Shown here one piece after another: positions 1 through 12,800 of a DNA stretch of 64,000 nt. Source of the DNA: Flavobacterium ovatum (GTDB lineage: Bacteria; Bacteroidota; Bacteroidia; Flavobacteriales; Flavobacteriaceae); assembly GCF_040703125.1 (NCBI RefSeq), contig NZ_CP160035.1:1116001-1180000 (forward strand), in the 5' to 3' direction. The position numbers were made by a program, and so were the translations under genes. The first letter of the stretch is position 1, and every line of letters starts with the position of its first letter. The notes under the pieces were generated by a model that worked only from the letters and a program-made list of their open reading frames with translations, was not told the DNA's origin and ran no database searches.

Positions 1-836
1 TTTGCTAAAGCCATTTTCATCGATTTTTGGAAACAAATTGCTTCTGCTGAAATCGAAATATTATGTTCCAAAATTTCAGTAGCATAACCAAAACCTTCCA
101 CATAGGCCAGAGCATTTTCTTTTTCACCCAATTCCAAACAGCATACTGAGGCACCTTCGCCCAAAATCATAGTGTTTTGCTTTTTATCTAAATCCAAAGC
201 TCTGTTAGGATATTCGTCTTGATTTTTAGAATAGATTTTTAATGCTCGCATTTGCCCAATGGTAAAATCGGTCAATGGTGCTTCACTACCACCAACCAAA
301 AATTTTGTTGCCATCCCAGCTTTCAACCAAGCAATTCCGTTCAATAGAGAATGTAAGGCAGTAGAGCAAGTAATAGAATGGGATATTTCTGGACCAGTAG
401 TTTGTAAATCATGTGCAACCCAAGAAGAAATATTTCCCAACGTAGTAGTAGGGGAGGCGAGCGTCTGTGCTTTTCCAGATTCCAAATATTCTTTATAGTG
501 TTTTTCAAATAAGTCCGTCGCACCTCGAGAAGAACCAATATTGATTCCAAAATCATCCCCTTTTGTCCAGCCAGCTTGAGCAATGGCTTGGCGCGAAGCA
601 CTGATAGCTAGTAAAACTGTTTTGTCCAGCGATTTATACTTGGAGTCCGATGCGCTTAATTTTTTTAAGCTAATAGCATCTTCATTGCTAATAGCGCCCA
701 CTAAAGTTTCTTGATGGTCCAAAAACTGTTTAGAAAAACAAGTTTTAGAATTCAAGTAATTGTTCCAGATTTCAAGTGGTTTCGAACCCAAAGGAGAGAT
801 AGAGGCTAAGGCAGTAATGGCAATTTTTTGTGACAA
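1..836 (-). CDS. Beta-ketoacyl synthase (KAS I/II family), 3' part outside window
   Basis: Condensing enzyme that extends an acyl-ACP by decarboxylative Claisen condensation. About 278 N-terminal residues are visible on the minus strand; the C-terminal part with the two active-site His residues lies beyond base 1. The visible part starts SQKIAITALASISPLG, as in KAS enzymes, and carries the nucleophile-Cys motif SITCSTALHSLLNG, followed by the typical GGSEAPLTDFTIGQMRAL stretch. No ATG lies upstream of the conserved N-terminus, so a TTG at 834-836 is the likely start; another TTG at 843-845 lies inside a possible -7 promoter element. In flavobacteria such stand-alone synthases often belong to aryl-polyene/flexirubin clusters, but no cluster partner is in view, so housekeeping fatty-acid synthesis is equally possible. 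Confidence 0.8.
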   Translation of the reverse strand, partial: MSQKIAITALASISPLGSKPLEIWNNYLNSKTCFSKQFLDHQETLVGAISNEDAISLKKLSASDSKYKSLDKTVLLAISASRQAIAQAGWTKGDDFGINIGSSRGATDLFEKHYKEYLESGKAQTLASPTTTLGNISSWVAHDLQTTGPEISHSITCSTALHSLLNGIAWLKAGMATKFLVGGSEAPLTDFTIGQMRALKIYSKNQDEYPNRALDLDKKQNTMILGEGASVCCLELGEKENALAYVEGFGYATEILEHNISISAEAICFQKSMKMALA

Positions 837-855
837 GGATATCAAATTTAGGTTG

Positions 856-863
856 CAAAGATA
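856..863 (-). promoter_or_regulatory. Putative -7 element (TATCTTTG) of the beta-ketoacyl synthase gene
   Basis: Matches the Bacteroidota consensus TAnnTTTG and lies about 20 bases upstream of the TTG start at 836. A second match, TAAATTTG, lies at 843-850. No clear -33 TTG was identified. Confidence 0.4.
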
Positions 864-905
864 ATCAAAGGTTTTAGTACCCCAAAGATTCTATACTGTA
901 ATGCA

Positions 906-939
906 AAAAGGGTTTGACTTTATTTAGTCAAACCCTTTT
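906..939 (-). terminator. Rho-independent terminator of the adhesin/PorP/OmpA unit
   Basis: A perfect 14-bp stem (906-919 with 926-939, core AGGGTTTGAC) with a 6-base loop, followed on the minus strand by a run of T. It sits just after the OmpA-family stop at 955. Confidence 0.85.
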
Positions 940-954
940 GTAAGTTTAATTTTT

Positions 955-2907
955 TTAATCTACTGCAACAACAATAAATTCACTTCGTCTATTCAATTGA
1001 TGTTGTTCTTCAGAACAATTAGAATTGTTTGTTGGCTCGCAAGAACAATCATTCAATAATTGTGACTCACCATAGCCTTTAGCGGTTAGTCTACTGGTTT
1101 CAATTCCATTTTTAATTAACCAATCCCTTGTTGATTTTGCTCTTCTGTCTGACAATGCCTCATTGTAAGTAGCGGTTTGTCTGCAGTCAGTATGGGAACG
1201 AATATCGATTTTTATTTTTGGATATTCTTTCATTACAGCTAAGACTTTTTCTAGCTCAAAAGCAGCGTCTTTTCTAATAAATGATTTATCTAAATCAAAA
1301 TAAATTATAGGTATGTTTAATGTTTTAGCTAAATCAGAACCGATCCCAAACATTTTTATACGTTTGTCTAGGCCAATTGAAAGTTCACTATCACCCATTT
1401 TTTTGTCAATACTAATTTTACCTTCATTAGTTTCAAAATCCCTTTTCTCGGCTCTGACATAATATTTTTTACCACAATCTATGTCTTTGTAACGATATTT
1501 ACCTGTTGCATTAGTGTACGTTTCTTTTATAAAAGTGAAATTTTCATCAAGTAAACTTACTCTTGCATTGTCGATTGGTTTCCCTGTTTCATTTTCTGAA
1601 ATAGTACCAAATAGGTTTTGTTCACATTTTAGTTTTCTCGTTTCCGAGAATTTATAAATATCGTCATAACCATGTCCACCATCTCTATTGGAAGTAAAAA
1701 ATCCTATTCTACTTTTACTGTCAATGAAAAAACCAAAGTCATCTTTATTTCCGTTAATAGGTTCTCCTATGTTTTTAACTTCACTAAAGGTATTTCCTTT
1801 TATATCCGTTACAAAGACATCTAGACCTCCCAATCCTGGACGTCCATCAGAGGCAAAGTACAATTCGTTGTCATCAGAAATGAATGGGAATGTTTCTCTT
1901 CCTTCAGTATTAATGCTTTTTCCTAGATTTTCTGGTTTAGAAAATGTTCCATCAAAATTAATAGTCACTTTAAATAAATCAGATTGACCTAGTGTTCCTG
2001 GCATGTTGGATGCAAAGTACAACTCTTTGTCATCTGGACTCAAAGCTGGATGCGCAATGCTATAGTCATCACTATTGAAAGGGAGTTCAATAATATTGGT
2101 CCATTTATCATTTTCTAGCGATGCTCTGTATATTTTTAATAAAGTTATTTTTTGACTGTCTTTACCTTTTTTTCCATCCAAGAAGTTGTTACGTGTAAAG
2201 TACATTGTCTTACCATCTCTAGTAAATATTGGAGTTGATTCGTGAAATTTTGAATTAATTTTGTTTGCAAATCTAACGGGTTTCCCTAAACGGCCATTTG
2301 GAGTAACTTCTGCACTATATAAATTGGTAAAAGATTGATTGGTCCATTTAAATACTCTTCTATATACACCTACAGTGTCTCTTGCAGATGCAAATATTAA
2401 TTTGTTTCCAAAGAAGGCAGTTCCGTAATCTGAGTAGTTTGAGTTTATACCTGCATCTTCAATATTGAAACGACCCGAGTTTGCTTTAATGTCTTCCAGG
2501 TAATCTTTATTAGAAGCATATAATTTTGCTCTTTGATCATTACCAGATTTGGCATTAAATTCTTCCAGTACTTTATTAGCTCTTTTGTATTCACCAATAG
2601 ACTTTAAGCATTGTGAAAATCTATAGTAATATTCAGGTTCTTGGTTTGCATTCATCGCAAATAACTCTTCGTACCATCTACCTGCTTTACTCAATTCAGC
2701 ATTAAAATAGTAAGCGTTGCCTAATTTTTGGAACATTTTTTCATCCTTATAGCCTTTTTCAGCTACTCGTTCATAAGTTTTAATTGCATCAATAAAGGAA
2801 AAACGCTCATATTGTTTGTCAGCAGCTTCAACACTTGCTTTTTGTGAAAACGCTTGAAGTGCTGCTAAGAATAAAAAAGTACTGTATATAATTTTTTTTA
2901 ATTTCAT
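955..2907 (-). CDS. OmpA-family outer-membrane protein with TPR and PD40 repeats
   Basis: A 650-residue peptidoglycan-anchored envelope protein. A signal peptide (cleavage near AFSQ-KAS) is followed by TPR-like helices (residues about 25-125), WD40/PD40-type beta-propeller repeats with the FTRDGKTMYFTRN and LSPDDKELYFASNMPG signatures (about 130-420), a carboxypeptidase-regulatory-like fold (about 430-510) and a C-terminal OmpA domain (about 535-650) with the peptidoglycan-binding motif DIRSHTDCRQ...NEALSDRRA. It is the last gene of a three-gene unit after the giant adhesin and the PorP/SprF-like protein, 11 bases after the latter. This order recurs around T9SS type B substrates in gliding flavobacteria; a role in stabilising the surface machinery is inferred from that context. 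Confidence 0.92.
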   Translation of the reverse strand: MKLKKIIYSTFLFLAALQAFSQKASVEAADKQYERFSFIDAIKTYERVAEKGYKDEKMFQKLGNAYYFNAELSKAGRWYEELFAMNANQEPEYYYRFSQCLKSIGEYKRANKVLEEFNAKSGNDQRAKLYASNKDYLEDIKANSGRFNIEDAGINSNYSDYGTAFFGNKLIFASARDTVGVYRRVFKWTNQSFTNLYSAEVTPNGRLGKPVRFANKINSKFHESTPIFTRDGKTMYFTRNNFLDGKKGKDSQKITLLKIYRASLENDKWTNIIELPFNSDDYSIAHPALSPDDKELYFASNMPGTLGQSDLFKVTINFDGTFSKPENLGKSINTEGRETFPFISDDNELYFASDGRPGLGGLDVFVTDIKGNTFSEVKNIGEPINGNKDDFGFFIDSKSRIGFFTSNRDGGHGYDDIYKFSETRKLKCEQNLFGTISENETGKPIDNARVSLLDENFTFIKETYTNATGKYRYKDIDCGKKYYVRAEKRDFETNEGKISIDKKMGDSELSIGLDKRIKMFGIGSDLAKTLNIPIIYFDLDKSFIRKDAAFELEKVLAVMKEYPKIKIDIRSHTDCRQTATYNEALSDRRAKSTRDWLIKNGIETSRLTAKGYGESQLLNDCSCEPTNNSNCSEEQHQLNRRSEFIVVAVD

Positions 2908-2918
2908 TTTCTTAATTA

Positions 2919-3848
2919 TTAGAAGAATCTAGGAGAAACGATTCGGTCATATTTATTAAATAATTCGTATCTCAAAAATATCTCATGTGACCCTGAATTA
3001 TAATGTGCTAATTTGGTCGTTTCTAAATCGTAACCATAGCCGATAAACCACGAGTCGGTGGCTTGAAAACCGACCATTGCACTAACTGCAGCACTCCATC
3101 GGTAAGAAAGGCCAGCGACAAATTTTTCATTCACCATAAAGTTTGCTGAAAGGTCAAGTTGTAACGGTGCTCCTTGCGTTATTTTAGTTAAAAATGAAGG
3201 TTTGAATTTGATGTCATCAGTTAAATAATATACATATCCAGCTGTCAAAAAGTAATGTAAACGTTCTTTGGCAATATAACTTATCGAACCACTTCCTTTG
3301 TATTTATCAAAATGAGAGGTTTCGATAAAGTTTGGAACAGATAATCCAATATAGGAATTGTCAGAGTAAAAATAAACCCCAGCGCCTATATTAGGAGAAA
3401 ATCTATTATCAACGTTGCCGTCACCAAAACTTTTATCGGGTGTTAAATAGGTAAGTTTGTTGAAATCAATATTAAGTAAATTCACAGATGCTTTAAGTCC
3501 GAATGATAATCTAAAGTTGTCTGAAGTTTGAACGCTGTATGAGAAATTGAAACCTACATCCGTTTCATCTGTTGGTCCGATTTTATCATTTAATATCGAT
3601 AGTCCTAAACCCATATTACCTCCATTTATTGGCGAATGAATTGAAACATTGTTTGTAACTGGCGCACCTTCAAGTCCCACCCATTGGGTACGATGTAATA
3701 CAAAAATGCTCATTTTTTCTCGCATACCTGCATAGGCTGGGTTGATACTCATACTGTTGTACATGTACTGAGTGAATTGCGCATCTTGTTGTCCATAACT
3801 AAAAGTAGTCATGAATATTAAAATCAATATGGTTATTTTACTTTTCAT
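2919..3848 (-). CDS. PorP/SprF family type IX secretion system membrane protein
   Basis: A 309-residue outer-membrane beta-barrel. A signal peptide ends near TTFSYG-QQD, followed by the family-defining start QDAQFTQYMYNSMSINPAYAG. Alternating amphipathic strands run to the C-terminal aromatic residues PRFF. In Flavobacterium johnsoniae SprF is needed for surface display of the SprB adhesin, and paralogues sit directly downstream of other type B substrates. This copy follows the giant adhesin by 41 bases and so is probably its dedicated partner in the outer membrane. Family assignment is secure; the specific pairing is inferred from synteny. Confidence 0.93.
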   Translation of the reverse strand: MKSKITILILIFMTTFSYGQQDAQFTQYMYNSMSINPAYAGMREKMSIFVLHRTQWVGLEGAPVTNNVSIHSPINGGNMGLGLSILNDKIGPTDETDVGFNFSYSVQTSDNFRLSFGLKASVNLLNIDFNKLTYLTPDKSFGDGNVDNRFSPNIGAGVYFYSDNSYIGLSVPNFIETSHFDKYKGSGSISYIAKERLHYFLTAGYVYYLTDDIKFKPSFLTKITQGAPLQLDLSANFMVNEKFVAGLSYRWSAAVSAMVGFQATDSWFIGYGYDLETTKLAHYNSGSHEIFLRYELFNKYDRIVSPRFF

Positions 3849-3889
3849 TTTTTTTTATTTAAAACCTAAGACATTTTCTCAGAAATTGA

Positions 3890-6800
3890 TTATCTATTTA
3901 AATATAAGTAACCTGCTTTTTGATGTAATACTGCATCAGTGTCTTTGTAGTTTACAATGTAATAGTATGTTCCTGTAGGCAATTCTGAAGACTGACTTAC
4001 CGTTACTCTTCCTTCTGAAATTCCTTTAAATGCTCTGTCGGTATTGTTGTATTGTTCTCTTTCGAATACTAATACACCCCATCTATTATAGATTTGCACT
4101 GTGTTTTCAGGATAACATTCTAACCCTCTAACATAAAACACATCGTTATCACCATCACCATTTGGTGATACCGCTTTTAACGGCTCCACAACACAACCAA
4201 CGATACCCACTACTGTTGATTCTTCTTCAAAACTACTTGTACTTGACGATACCGCGGTTACATCTACTCCAAATCTAGTTTTACCAATAACAGAAGCTTG
4301 ATTAGAAACAGTTCCGAATCTAATATCATCTTGAGTCAAAGAGTATGTGGCATAATAAGCAGTAGTGTTTATTTCTCCAATTGCTAAAATAGAGATTGGA
4401 CTTCCTGTCACGACAACTCCTGGTAATAAATCAGAAAGACTTATATTATATAGGGTAACATTTCCAGTATTTTGAATTTTGAAGTTATACTGTATTTTTT
4501 CACCAGCTTGTGCAAAACCATCGTTGTTTTCATCGACAAAGACACCTGTTTTTAATAAAGAGATTATTCCTTTTTGTTGTAAAGGGGTCTCTGTTTTGGT
4601 GTCATTATCTACTGTTGTTCCGGAGATATCTTGAACATTATTTCCTTTAGGGTCTTGACCTTTAGCCAAAGCAGTATTAATTACTTTACCATTGTCAATA
4701 TCCGCCTGAGTTAATACATAGGTGCCTTTTATAGTTGCATCAGTATCACCTGGTAATAAAGTAATAATAGTATTGTTGCTAATGTTTGGAATTAGTGGAT
4801 CTGTCACTTTAATGTTGATTACAGTCACGTCACCAGTATTTTTCACTGTGAAGAAATAATTTATTTTTTCTCCAACTTGAGCAAAACCATCATTGTTTGT
4901 GTCTACAAAAGCGGCAGTTTTAACTAAAGCAATCGAAGGATTTTGAGACAATGGAGTCATTGTACAATCCAAACATTCAGGATCTTTAGTACAAGTCGTG
5001 CAAGGCGTAGGATCGGTAGAAGTTCCCGTTACAGGATTTCCTTTAGGATCTTTCGCAGTTGCAGTTGCCAAGTTGTAAACGATACCTGCATTGATATCCT
5101 CTTGTGTAAGAGTATGAGTAGCAGTGAATGTAGTGTCATCAGAAGTTCCTATAGCAAGAATTGCAATTGGACCTCCAGAAACTACTGCATTATTATCGGT
5201 TACAGTTACATTAGTTAAAGTAACGTTTCCTGTGTTTTTTACTACGAATGTGTAGTTGATTTTATCCCCAACATTCGTTTTTCCATCACCGTTAGTATCT
5301 ACATACCTACCATCTTTAGTAATCGAGATCGAAGGATTTTGAGACAATGGCGTCATTGTACAATCCAAACATTCAGGATCTTTAGGACAAGTGGTACAAG
5401 GTGTTGGATCGGTAGAAGTTCCTGTTACAGGATTTCCAACAGGAGGAGTACCTTTTGCTAAAGCTAAATTGTAAACAACTCCTATGTTGATGTCTTCTTC
5501 AGTTATATTATATAATGCTGAAAATGTATTTGTATCACTTTCATTACTATTCAAGCCTATTGGCCCACCATTTACAGTTACTTTGTTGTCTGTTACAGTT
5601 ATTCCTGTTAGAATTGAACCACCAGTGTTTTTTACCGTAAAGGTATATTTAATTTGATCTCCTACGTTTGTTTTTCCATCAGTGTTAGTATCAACATAAG
5701 TTCCTTCCTTTGTAATAGAGATAGAAGGGATGTAAACAGAAACTTTAACAATTGCATCGTCACAGTTCGTAGTTAAGTTTATGTTTTCACATATTTTGTA
5801 AACCAATTCATAGTCACCCGCTGGTGTTCCAGGCGCAATTTTTACGTCAGTCCCAACAAGTGTGATTCCTGCATTAGTTGCAGAAACAAAAGAAGTAGTC
5901 ACTTTAGTTGGATCAACAAGAACTCCGTTTAATTTATCATTCACCAATACATTAGTGAAAGCTGTACCACCTGCTAAACCGTTTACGGCAGTAGGAGCAG
6001 TGTCATTATTAGCTTCGATAGTTGCAGCGGATACTTTTACTTTAACAATTGCATCGTCACAGTTCGTAGTTAAGTTTATGTTTTCACATATTTTGTAAAC
6101 CAACTCATAGTCACCCGCTGGCGTACCAGGCGCAACTTTTACGTCAGTCCCAACAAGTGTGATTCCGGCATTAGTTGCAGAAACAAAAGAAGTAGTCACT
6201 TTAGTTGGATCAACAAGAACTCCGTTTAATTTATCATTCACTAGTACATTAGTAAAAGCTATTCCGCCTACTAAACCGTTTACGGCAGTAGGAGCAGTGT
6301 CATTATTAGCTTCGATAGTTGCAGCGGATACTTTTACTTTAACAATTGCATCGTCACAGTTCGTAGTTAAGTTTATGTTTTCACATATTTTGTAAACCAA
6401 CTCATAGTCACCCGCTGGTGTTCCAGGCGCAATTTTTACGTCAGTCCCAACAAGTGTGATTCCAGCATTCGTTGCAGAAACAAAAGAAGTAGTCACTTTA
6501 GTTGGATCAACAAGAACTCCGTTTAATTTATCATTCACCAATACATTAGTGAAAGCTGTACCACCTGCTAAACCGTTTACGGCAGTAGGAGCAGTGTCAT
6601 TATTAGCTTCGATAGTTGCAGCGGATACTTTTACTTTAACAATTGCATCGTCACAGTTCGTAGTTAAGTTTATGTTTTCACATATTTTGTAAACCAACTC
6701 ATAGTCACCCGCTGGCGTACCAGGCGCAACTTTTACGTCAGTCCCAACAAGTGTGATTCCGGCATTAGTTGCAGAAACAAAAGAAGTAGTCACTTTAGTT

Positions 6801-9800
6801 GGATCAACAAGAACTCCGTTTAATTTATCATTCACTAGTACATTAGTAAAAGCTATTCCGCCTACTAAACCGTTTACGGCAGTAGGAGCAGTGTCATTAT
6901 TAGCTTCGATAGTTGCAGCGGATACTTTTACTTTAACAATTGCATCGTCACAGTTCGTAGTTAAGTTTATGTTTTCACATATTTTGTAAACCAACTCATA
7001 GTCACCCGCTGGTGTTCCAGGCGCAATTTTTACGTCAGTCCCAACAAGTGTGATTCCAGCATTCGTTGCCGAAACAAAAGAAGTAGTCACTTTAGTTGGA
7101 TCAACAAGAACTCCGTTTAATTTATCATTCACTAGTACATTAGTGAAAGCTATTCCGCCTACTAAACCGTTTACGGCAGTAGGAGCAGTATCATCATTAG
7201 CTTCGATTGAAGCAGCAGACACTTTCACTTTAACAATTGCATCGTCACAGTTCGTAGTTAAGTTTATGTTTTCACATATTTTGTAAACCAACTCATAGTC
7301 ACCCGCTGGCGTACCAGGCGCAACTTTTACGTCAGTTCCAACAAGTGTGATTCCGGCATTAGTTGCAGAAACAAAAGAAGTAGTCACTTTAGTTGGATCA
7401 ACAATAACTCCGTTTAATTTATCATTCACTAGTACATTAGTGAAAGCTGTTCCGCCCACAAAACCGTTTACGGCAGTAGGAGCAGTATCGTCATTTGCTT
7501 CGATAGTTGCAGCAGATACTTTTACTTTAACAATTGCTTCGTCACAGTTTGTAGTTAAGTTTATGTTTTCACATATTTTGTAAACCAACTCATAGTCACC
7601 CGCTGGCGTACCAGGCGCAACTTTTACATCAGTCCCAACAAGTGTGATTCCGGCATTAGTTGCAGAAACAAAAGAAGTAGTCACTTTAGTAGGATCAACT
7701 AAAACATTGTTTAATTTGTCATTCACCAATACATTAGTGAAAGCTGTTCCGCCCACAAAACCATTTACGGCAGTAGGAGCAGTATCATCATTAGCTTCGA
7801 TTGAAGCAGCAGACACTTTCACTTTAACAATTGCATCGTCACAGTTCGTAGTTAAGTTTATGTTTTCACATATTTTGTAAACCAACTCATAGTCACCCGC
7901 TGGTGTTCCAGGCGCAACTTTTACGTCAGTCCCAACAAGTGTGATTCCGGCATTAGTTGCAGAAACAAAAGAAGTAGTCACTTTAGTTGGATCAACAAGA
8001 ACTCCGTTTAATTTATCATTCACCAATACATTAGTGAAAGCTATTCCGCCTACTAAACCGTTTACGGCAGTAGGAGCAGTATCATCATTAGCTTCGATAG
8101 TTGCAGCGGATACTTTTACTTTAACAATTGCTTCGTCACAGTTCGTAGTTAAGTTTATGTTTTCACATATTTTGTAAACCAATTCATAGTCACCCGCTGG
8201 TGTTCCAGGCGCAACTTTTACGTCAGTCCCAACAAGTGTGATTCCGGCATTAGTTGCAGAAACAAAAGAAGTAGTCACTTTAGTTGGATCAACAAGAACT
8301 CCGTTTAATTTATCATTCACCAATACATTAGTGAAAGCTGTACCACCTGCTAAACCGTTTACGGCAGTAGGAGCAGTATCATCATTAGCTTCGATTGAAG
8401 CAGCAGATACTTTTACTTTAACAATTGCATCGTCACAGTTTGTAGTTAAGTTTATGTTTTCACATATTTTGTAAACCAATTCATAGTCACCTGCTGGTGT
8501 TCCAGGCGCAACTTTTACGTCAGTCCCAACAAGTGTGATTCCGGCATTAGTTGCAGAAACAAAAGAAGTAGTCACTTTAGTTGGATCAACAAGAACTCCG
8601 TTTAATTTATCATTCACTAGTACATTAGTGAAAGCTGTACCACCTGCTAAACCGTTTACGGCAGTAGGAGCAGTATCATCATTAGCTTCGATAGTTGCAG
8701 CAGACACTTTTACTTTAACAATTGCATCGTCACAGTTCGTAGTTAAGTTTATGTTTTCACATATTTTGTAAACCAACTCATAGTCACCCGCTGGTGTTCC
8801 AGGCGCAACTTTTACGTCAGTCCCAACAAGTGTGATTCCTGCATTAGTTGCAGAAACAAAAGAAGTAGTGACTTTAGTTGGATCAACAAGAACTCCGTTT
8901 AATTTATCATTCACCAATACATTAGTGAAAGCTGTACCACCTACTAAACCGTTTACGGCAGTAGGAGCAGTATCGTCATTCGCTTCGATAGTTGCAGCAG
9001 ACACTTTCACTTTAACAATTGCATCGTCACAGTTCGTAGTTAAGTTTATGTTTTCACATATTTTGTAAACCAACTCATAGTCACCCGCTGGTGTTCCAGG
9101 CGCAATTTTTACGTCAGTCCCAACAAGTGTGATTCCGGCATTAGTTGCAGAAACAAAAGAAGTAGTCACTTTAGTTGGATCAACAAGAACTCCGTTTAAT
9201 TTATCATTCACCAATACATTAGTGAAAGCTGTACCACCTGCTAAACCGTTTACGGCAGTAGGAGCAGTATCATCATTAGCTTCGATTGAAGCAGCGGATA
9301 CTTTTACTTTAACAATTGCTTCGTCACAGTTTGTAGTTAAGTTTATGTTTTCACATATTTTGTAAACCAACTCATAGTCACCCGCTGGCGTACCAGGCGC
9401 AACTTTTACGTCAGTCCCAACAAGTGTGATTCCGGCATTAGTTGCAGAAACAAAAGAAGTAGTCACTTTAGTTGGATCAACAAGAACTCCGTTTAATTTA
9501 TCATTCACCAATACATTAGTGAAAGCTGTACCACCTACTAAACCGTTTACGGCAGTAGGAGCAGTATCATCATTAGCTTCGATAGTTGCAGCGGATACTT
9601 TTACTTTAACAATTGCATCGTCACAGTTTGTAGTTAAGTTTATGTTTTCACATATTTTGTAAACCAACTCATAGTCACCCGCTGGCGTACCAGGCGCAAC
9701 TTTTACGTCAGTTCCAACAAGTGTAATTCCGGCATTAGTTGCAGAAACAAAAGAAGTAGTCACTTTAGTTGGATCAACAAGAACTCCGTTTAATTTATCA

Positions 9801-12800
9801 TTCACTAGTACATTAGTGAAAGCTGTACCACCTACTAAACCGTTTACGGCAGTAGGAGCAGTATCATCATTAGCTTCGATAGTTGCAGCGGATACTTTTA
9901 CTTTAACAATTGCATCGTCACAGTTTGTAGTTAAGTTTATGTTTTCACATATTTTGTAAACCAACTCATAGTCACCCGCTGGCGTACCAGGCGCAACTTT
10001 TACGTCAGTCCCAACAAGTGTGATTCCGGCATTAGTTGCAGAAACAAAAGAAGTAGTCACTTTAGTTGGATCAACAAGAACTCCGTTTAATTTATCATTC
10101 ACTAGTACATTAGTAAAAGCTATTCCGCCTACTAAACCGTTTACGGCAGTAGGAGCAGTATCATCATTAGCTTCGATTGAAGCAGCAGACACTTTCACTT
10201 TAACAATTGCATCGTCACAGTTCGTAGTTAAGTTTATGTTTTCACATATTTTGTAAACCAACTCATAGTCACCCGCTGGCGTACCAGGCGCAACTTTTAC
10301 GTCAGTCCCAACAAGTGTGATTCCGGCATTAGTTGCAGAAACAAAAGAAGTAGTCACTTTAGTTGGATCAACAAGAACTCCGTTTAATTTATCATTCACC
10401 AATACATTAGTGAAAGCTGTACCACCTGCTAAACCGTTTACGGCAGTAGGAGCAGTATCATCATTAGCTTCGATTGAAGCAGCGGATACTTTTACTTTAA
10501 CAATTGCTTCGTCACAGTTTGTAGTTAAGTTTATGTTTTCACATATTTTGTAAACCAACTCATAGTCACCCGCTGGCGTACCAGGCGCAACTTTTACGTC
10601 AGTCCCAACAAGTGTGATTCCGGCATTAGTTGCAGAAACAAAAGAAGTAGTCACTTTAGTTGGATCAACAAGAACTCCGTTTAATTTATCATTCACCAAT
10701 ACATTAGTGAAAGCTGTACCACCTACTAAACCGTTTACGGCAGTAGGAGCAGTATCATCATTAGCTTCGATAGTTGCAGCGGATACTTTTACTTTAACAA
10801 TTGCATCGTCACAGTTCGTAGTTAAGTTTATGTTTTCACATATTTTGTAAACCAACTCATAGTCACCTGCTGGTGTTCCAGGCGCAACTTTTACGTCAGT
10901 TCCAACAAGAGTGATTCCAGCATTCGTTGCCGAAACAAAAGAAGTAGTCACTTTAGTTGGATCAACAAGAACTCCGTTTAATTTATCATTCACTAGTACA
11001 TTAGTGAAAGCTATTCCGCCTACTAAACCGTTTACGGCAGTAGGAGCAGTATCATCATTAGCTTCGATTGAAGCAGCAGACACTTTCACTTTAACAATTG
11101 CATCGTCACAGTTCGTAGTTAAGTTTATGTTTTCACATATTTTGTAAACCAACTCATAGTCACCCGCTGGCGTACCAGGCGCAACTTTTACGTCAGTCCC
11201 AACAAGTGTGATTCCGGCATTAGTTGCAGAAACAAAAGAAGTAGTCACTTTAGTTGGATCAACAAGAACTCCGTTTAATTTATCATTCACCAATACATTA
11301 GTGAAAGCTATTCCGCCTACTAAACCGTTTACGGCAGTAGGAGCAGTATCATCATTAGCTTCGATTGAAGCAGCGGATACTTTTACTTTAACAATTGCAT
11401 CGTCACAGTTCGTAGTTAAGTTTATGTTTTCACATATTTTGTAAACCAACTCATAGTCACCCGCTGGTGTTCCAGGCGCAACTTTTACGTCAGTCCCAAC
11501 AAGTGTGATTCCGGCATTAGTTGCAGAAACAAAAGAAGTAGTCACTTTAGTTGGATCAACAAGAACTCCGTTTAATTTATCATTCACTAGTACATTAGTA
11601 AAAGCTATTCCGCCTACTAAACCGTTTACGGCAGTAGGAGCAGTATCATCATTAGCTTCGATTGAAGCAGCAGACACTTTCACTTTAACAATTGCATCGT
11701 CACAGTTCGTAGTTAAGTTTATGTTTTCACATATTTTGTAAACCAACTCATAGTCACCCGCTGGCGTACCAGGCGCAACTTTTACGTCAGTCCCAACAAG
11801 TGTGATTCCGGCATTAGTTGCAGAAACAAAAGAAGTAGTCACTTTAGTTGGATCAACAAGAACTCCGTTTAATTTATCATTCACCAATACATTAGTGAAA
11901 GCTATTCCGCCTACTAAACCGTTTACGGCAGTAGGAGCAGTATCATCATTAGCTTCGATAGTTGCAGCGGATACTTTTACTTTAACAATTGCTTCGTCAC
12001 AGTTCGTAGTTAAGTTTATGTTTTCACATATTTTGTAAACCAATTCATAGTCACCTGCTGGTGTTCCAGGCGCAACTTTTACGTCAGTTCCAACAAGAGT
12101 GATTCCAGCATTAGTTGCAGAAACAAAAGAAGTAGTCACTTTAGTTGGATCAACAAGAACTCCGTTTAATTTGTCATTCACTAGTACATTAGTGAAAGCT
12201 GTACCACCTGCTAAACCGTTTACGGCAGTAGGAGCAGTATCATCATTAGCTTCGATTGAAGCAGCAGACACTTTTACTTTAACAATTGCATCGTCACAGT
12301 TCGTAGTTAAGTTTATGTTTTCACATATTTTGTAAACCAACTCATAGTTACCCGCTGGCGTACCAGGCGCAACTTTTACGTCAGTTCCAACAAGTGTGAT
12401 TCCGGCATTAGTTGCAGAAACAAAAGAAGTAGTCACTTTAGTTGGATCAACAAGAACTCCGTTTAATTTATCATTCACTAGTACATTAGTGAAAGCTGTA
12501 CCACCTACTAAACCGTTTACGGCAGTAGGAGCAGTATCGTCATTCGCTTCGATAGTTGCAGCAGACACTTTCACTTTAACAATTGCATCGTCACAGTTTG
12601 TAGTTAAGTTTATGTTTTCACATATTTTGTAAACCAACTCATAGTCACCCGCTGGCGTACCAGGCGCAACTTTTACGTCAGTCCCAACAAGTGTGATTCC
12701 GGCATTAGTTGCAGAAACAAAAGAAGTAGTCACTTTAGTTGGATCAACAAGAACTCCGTTTAATTTATCATTCACCAATACATTAGTGAAAGCTGTACCA

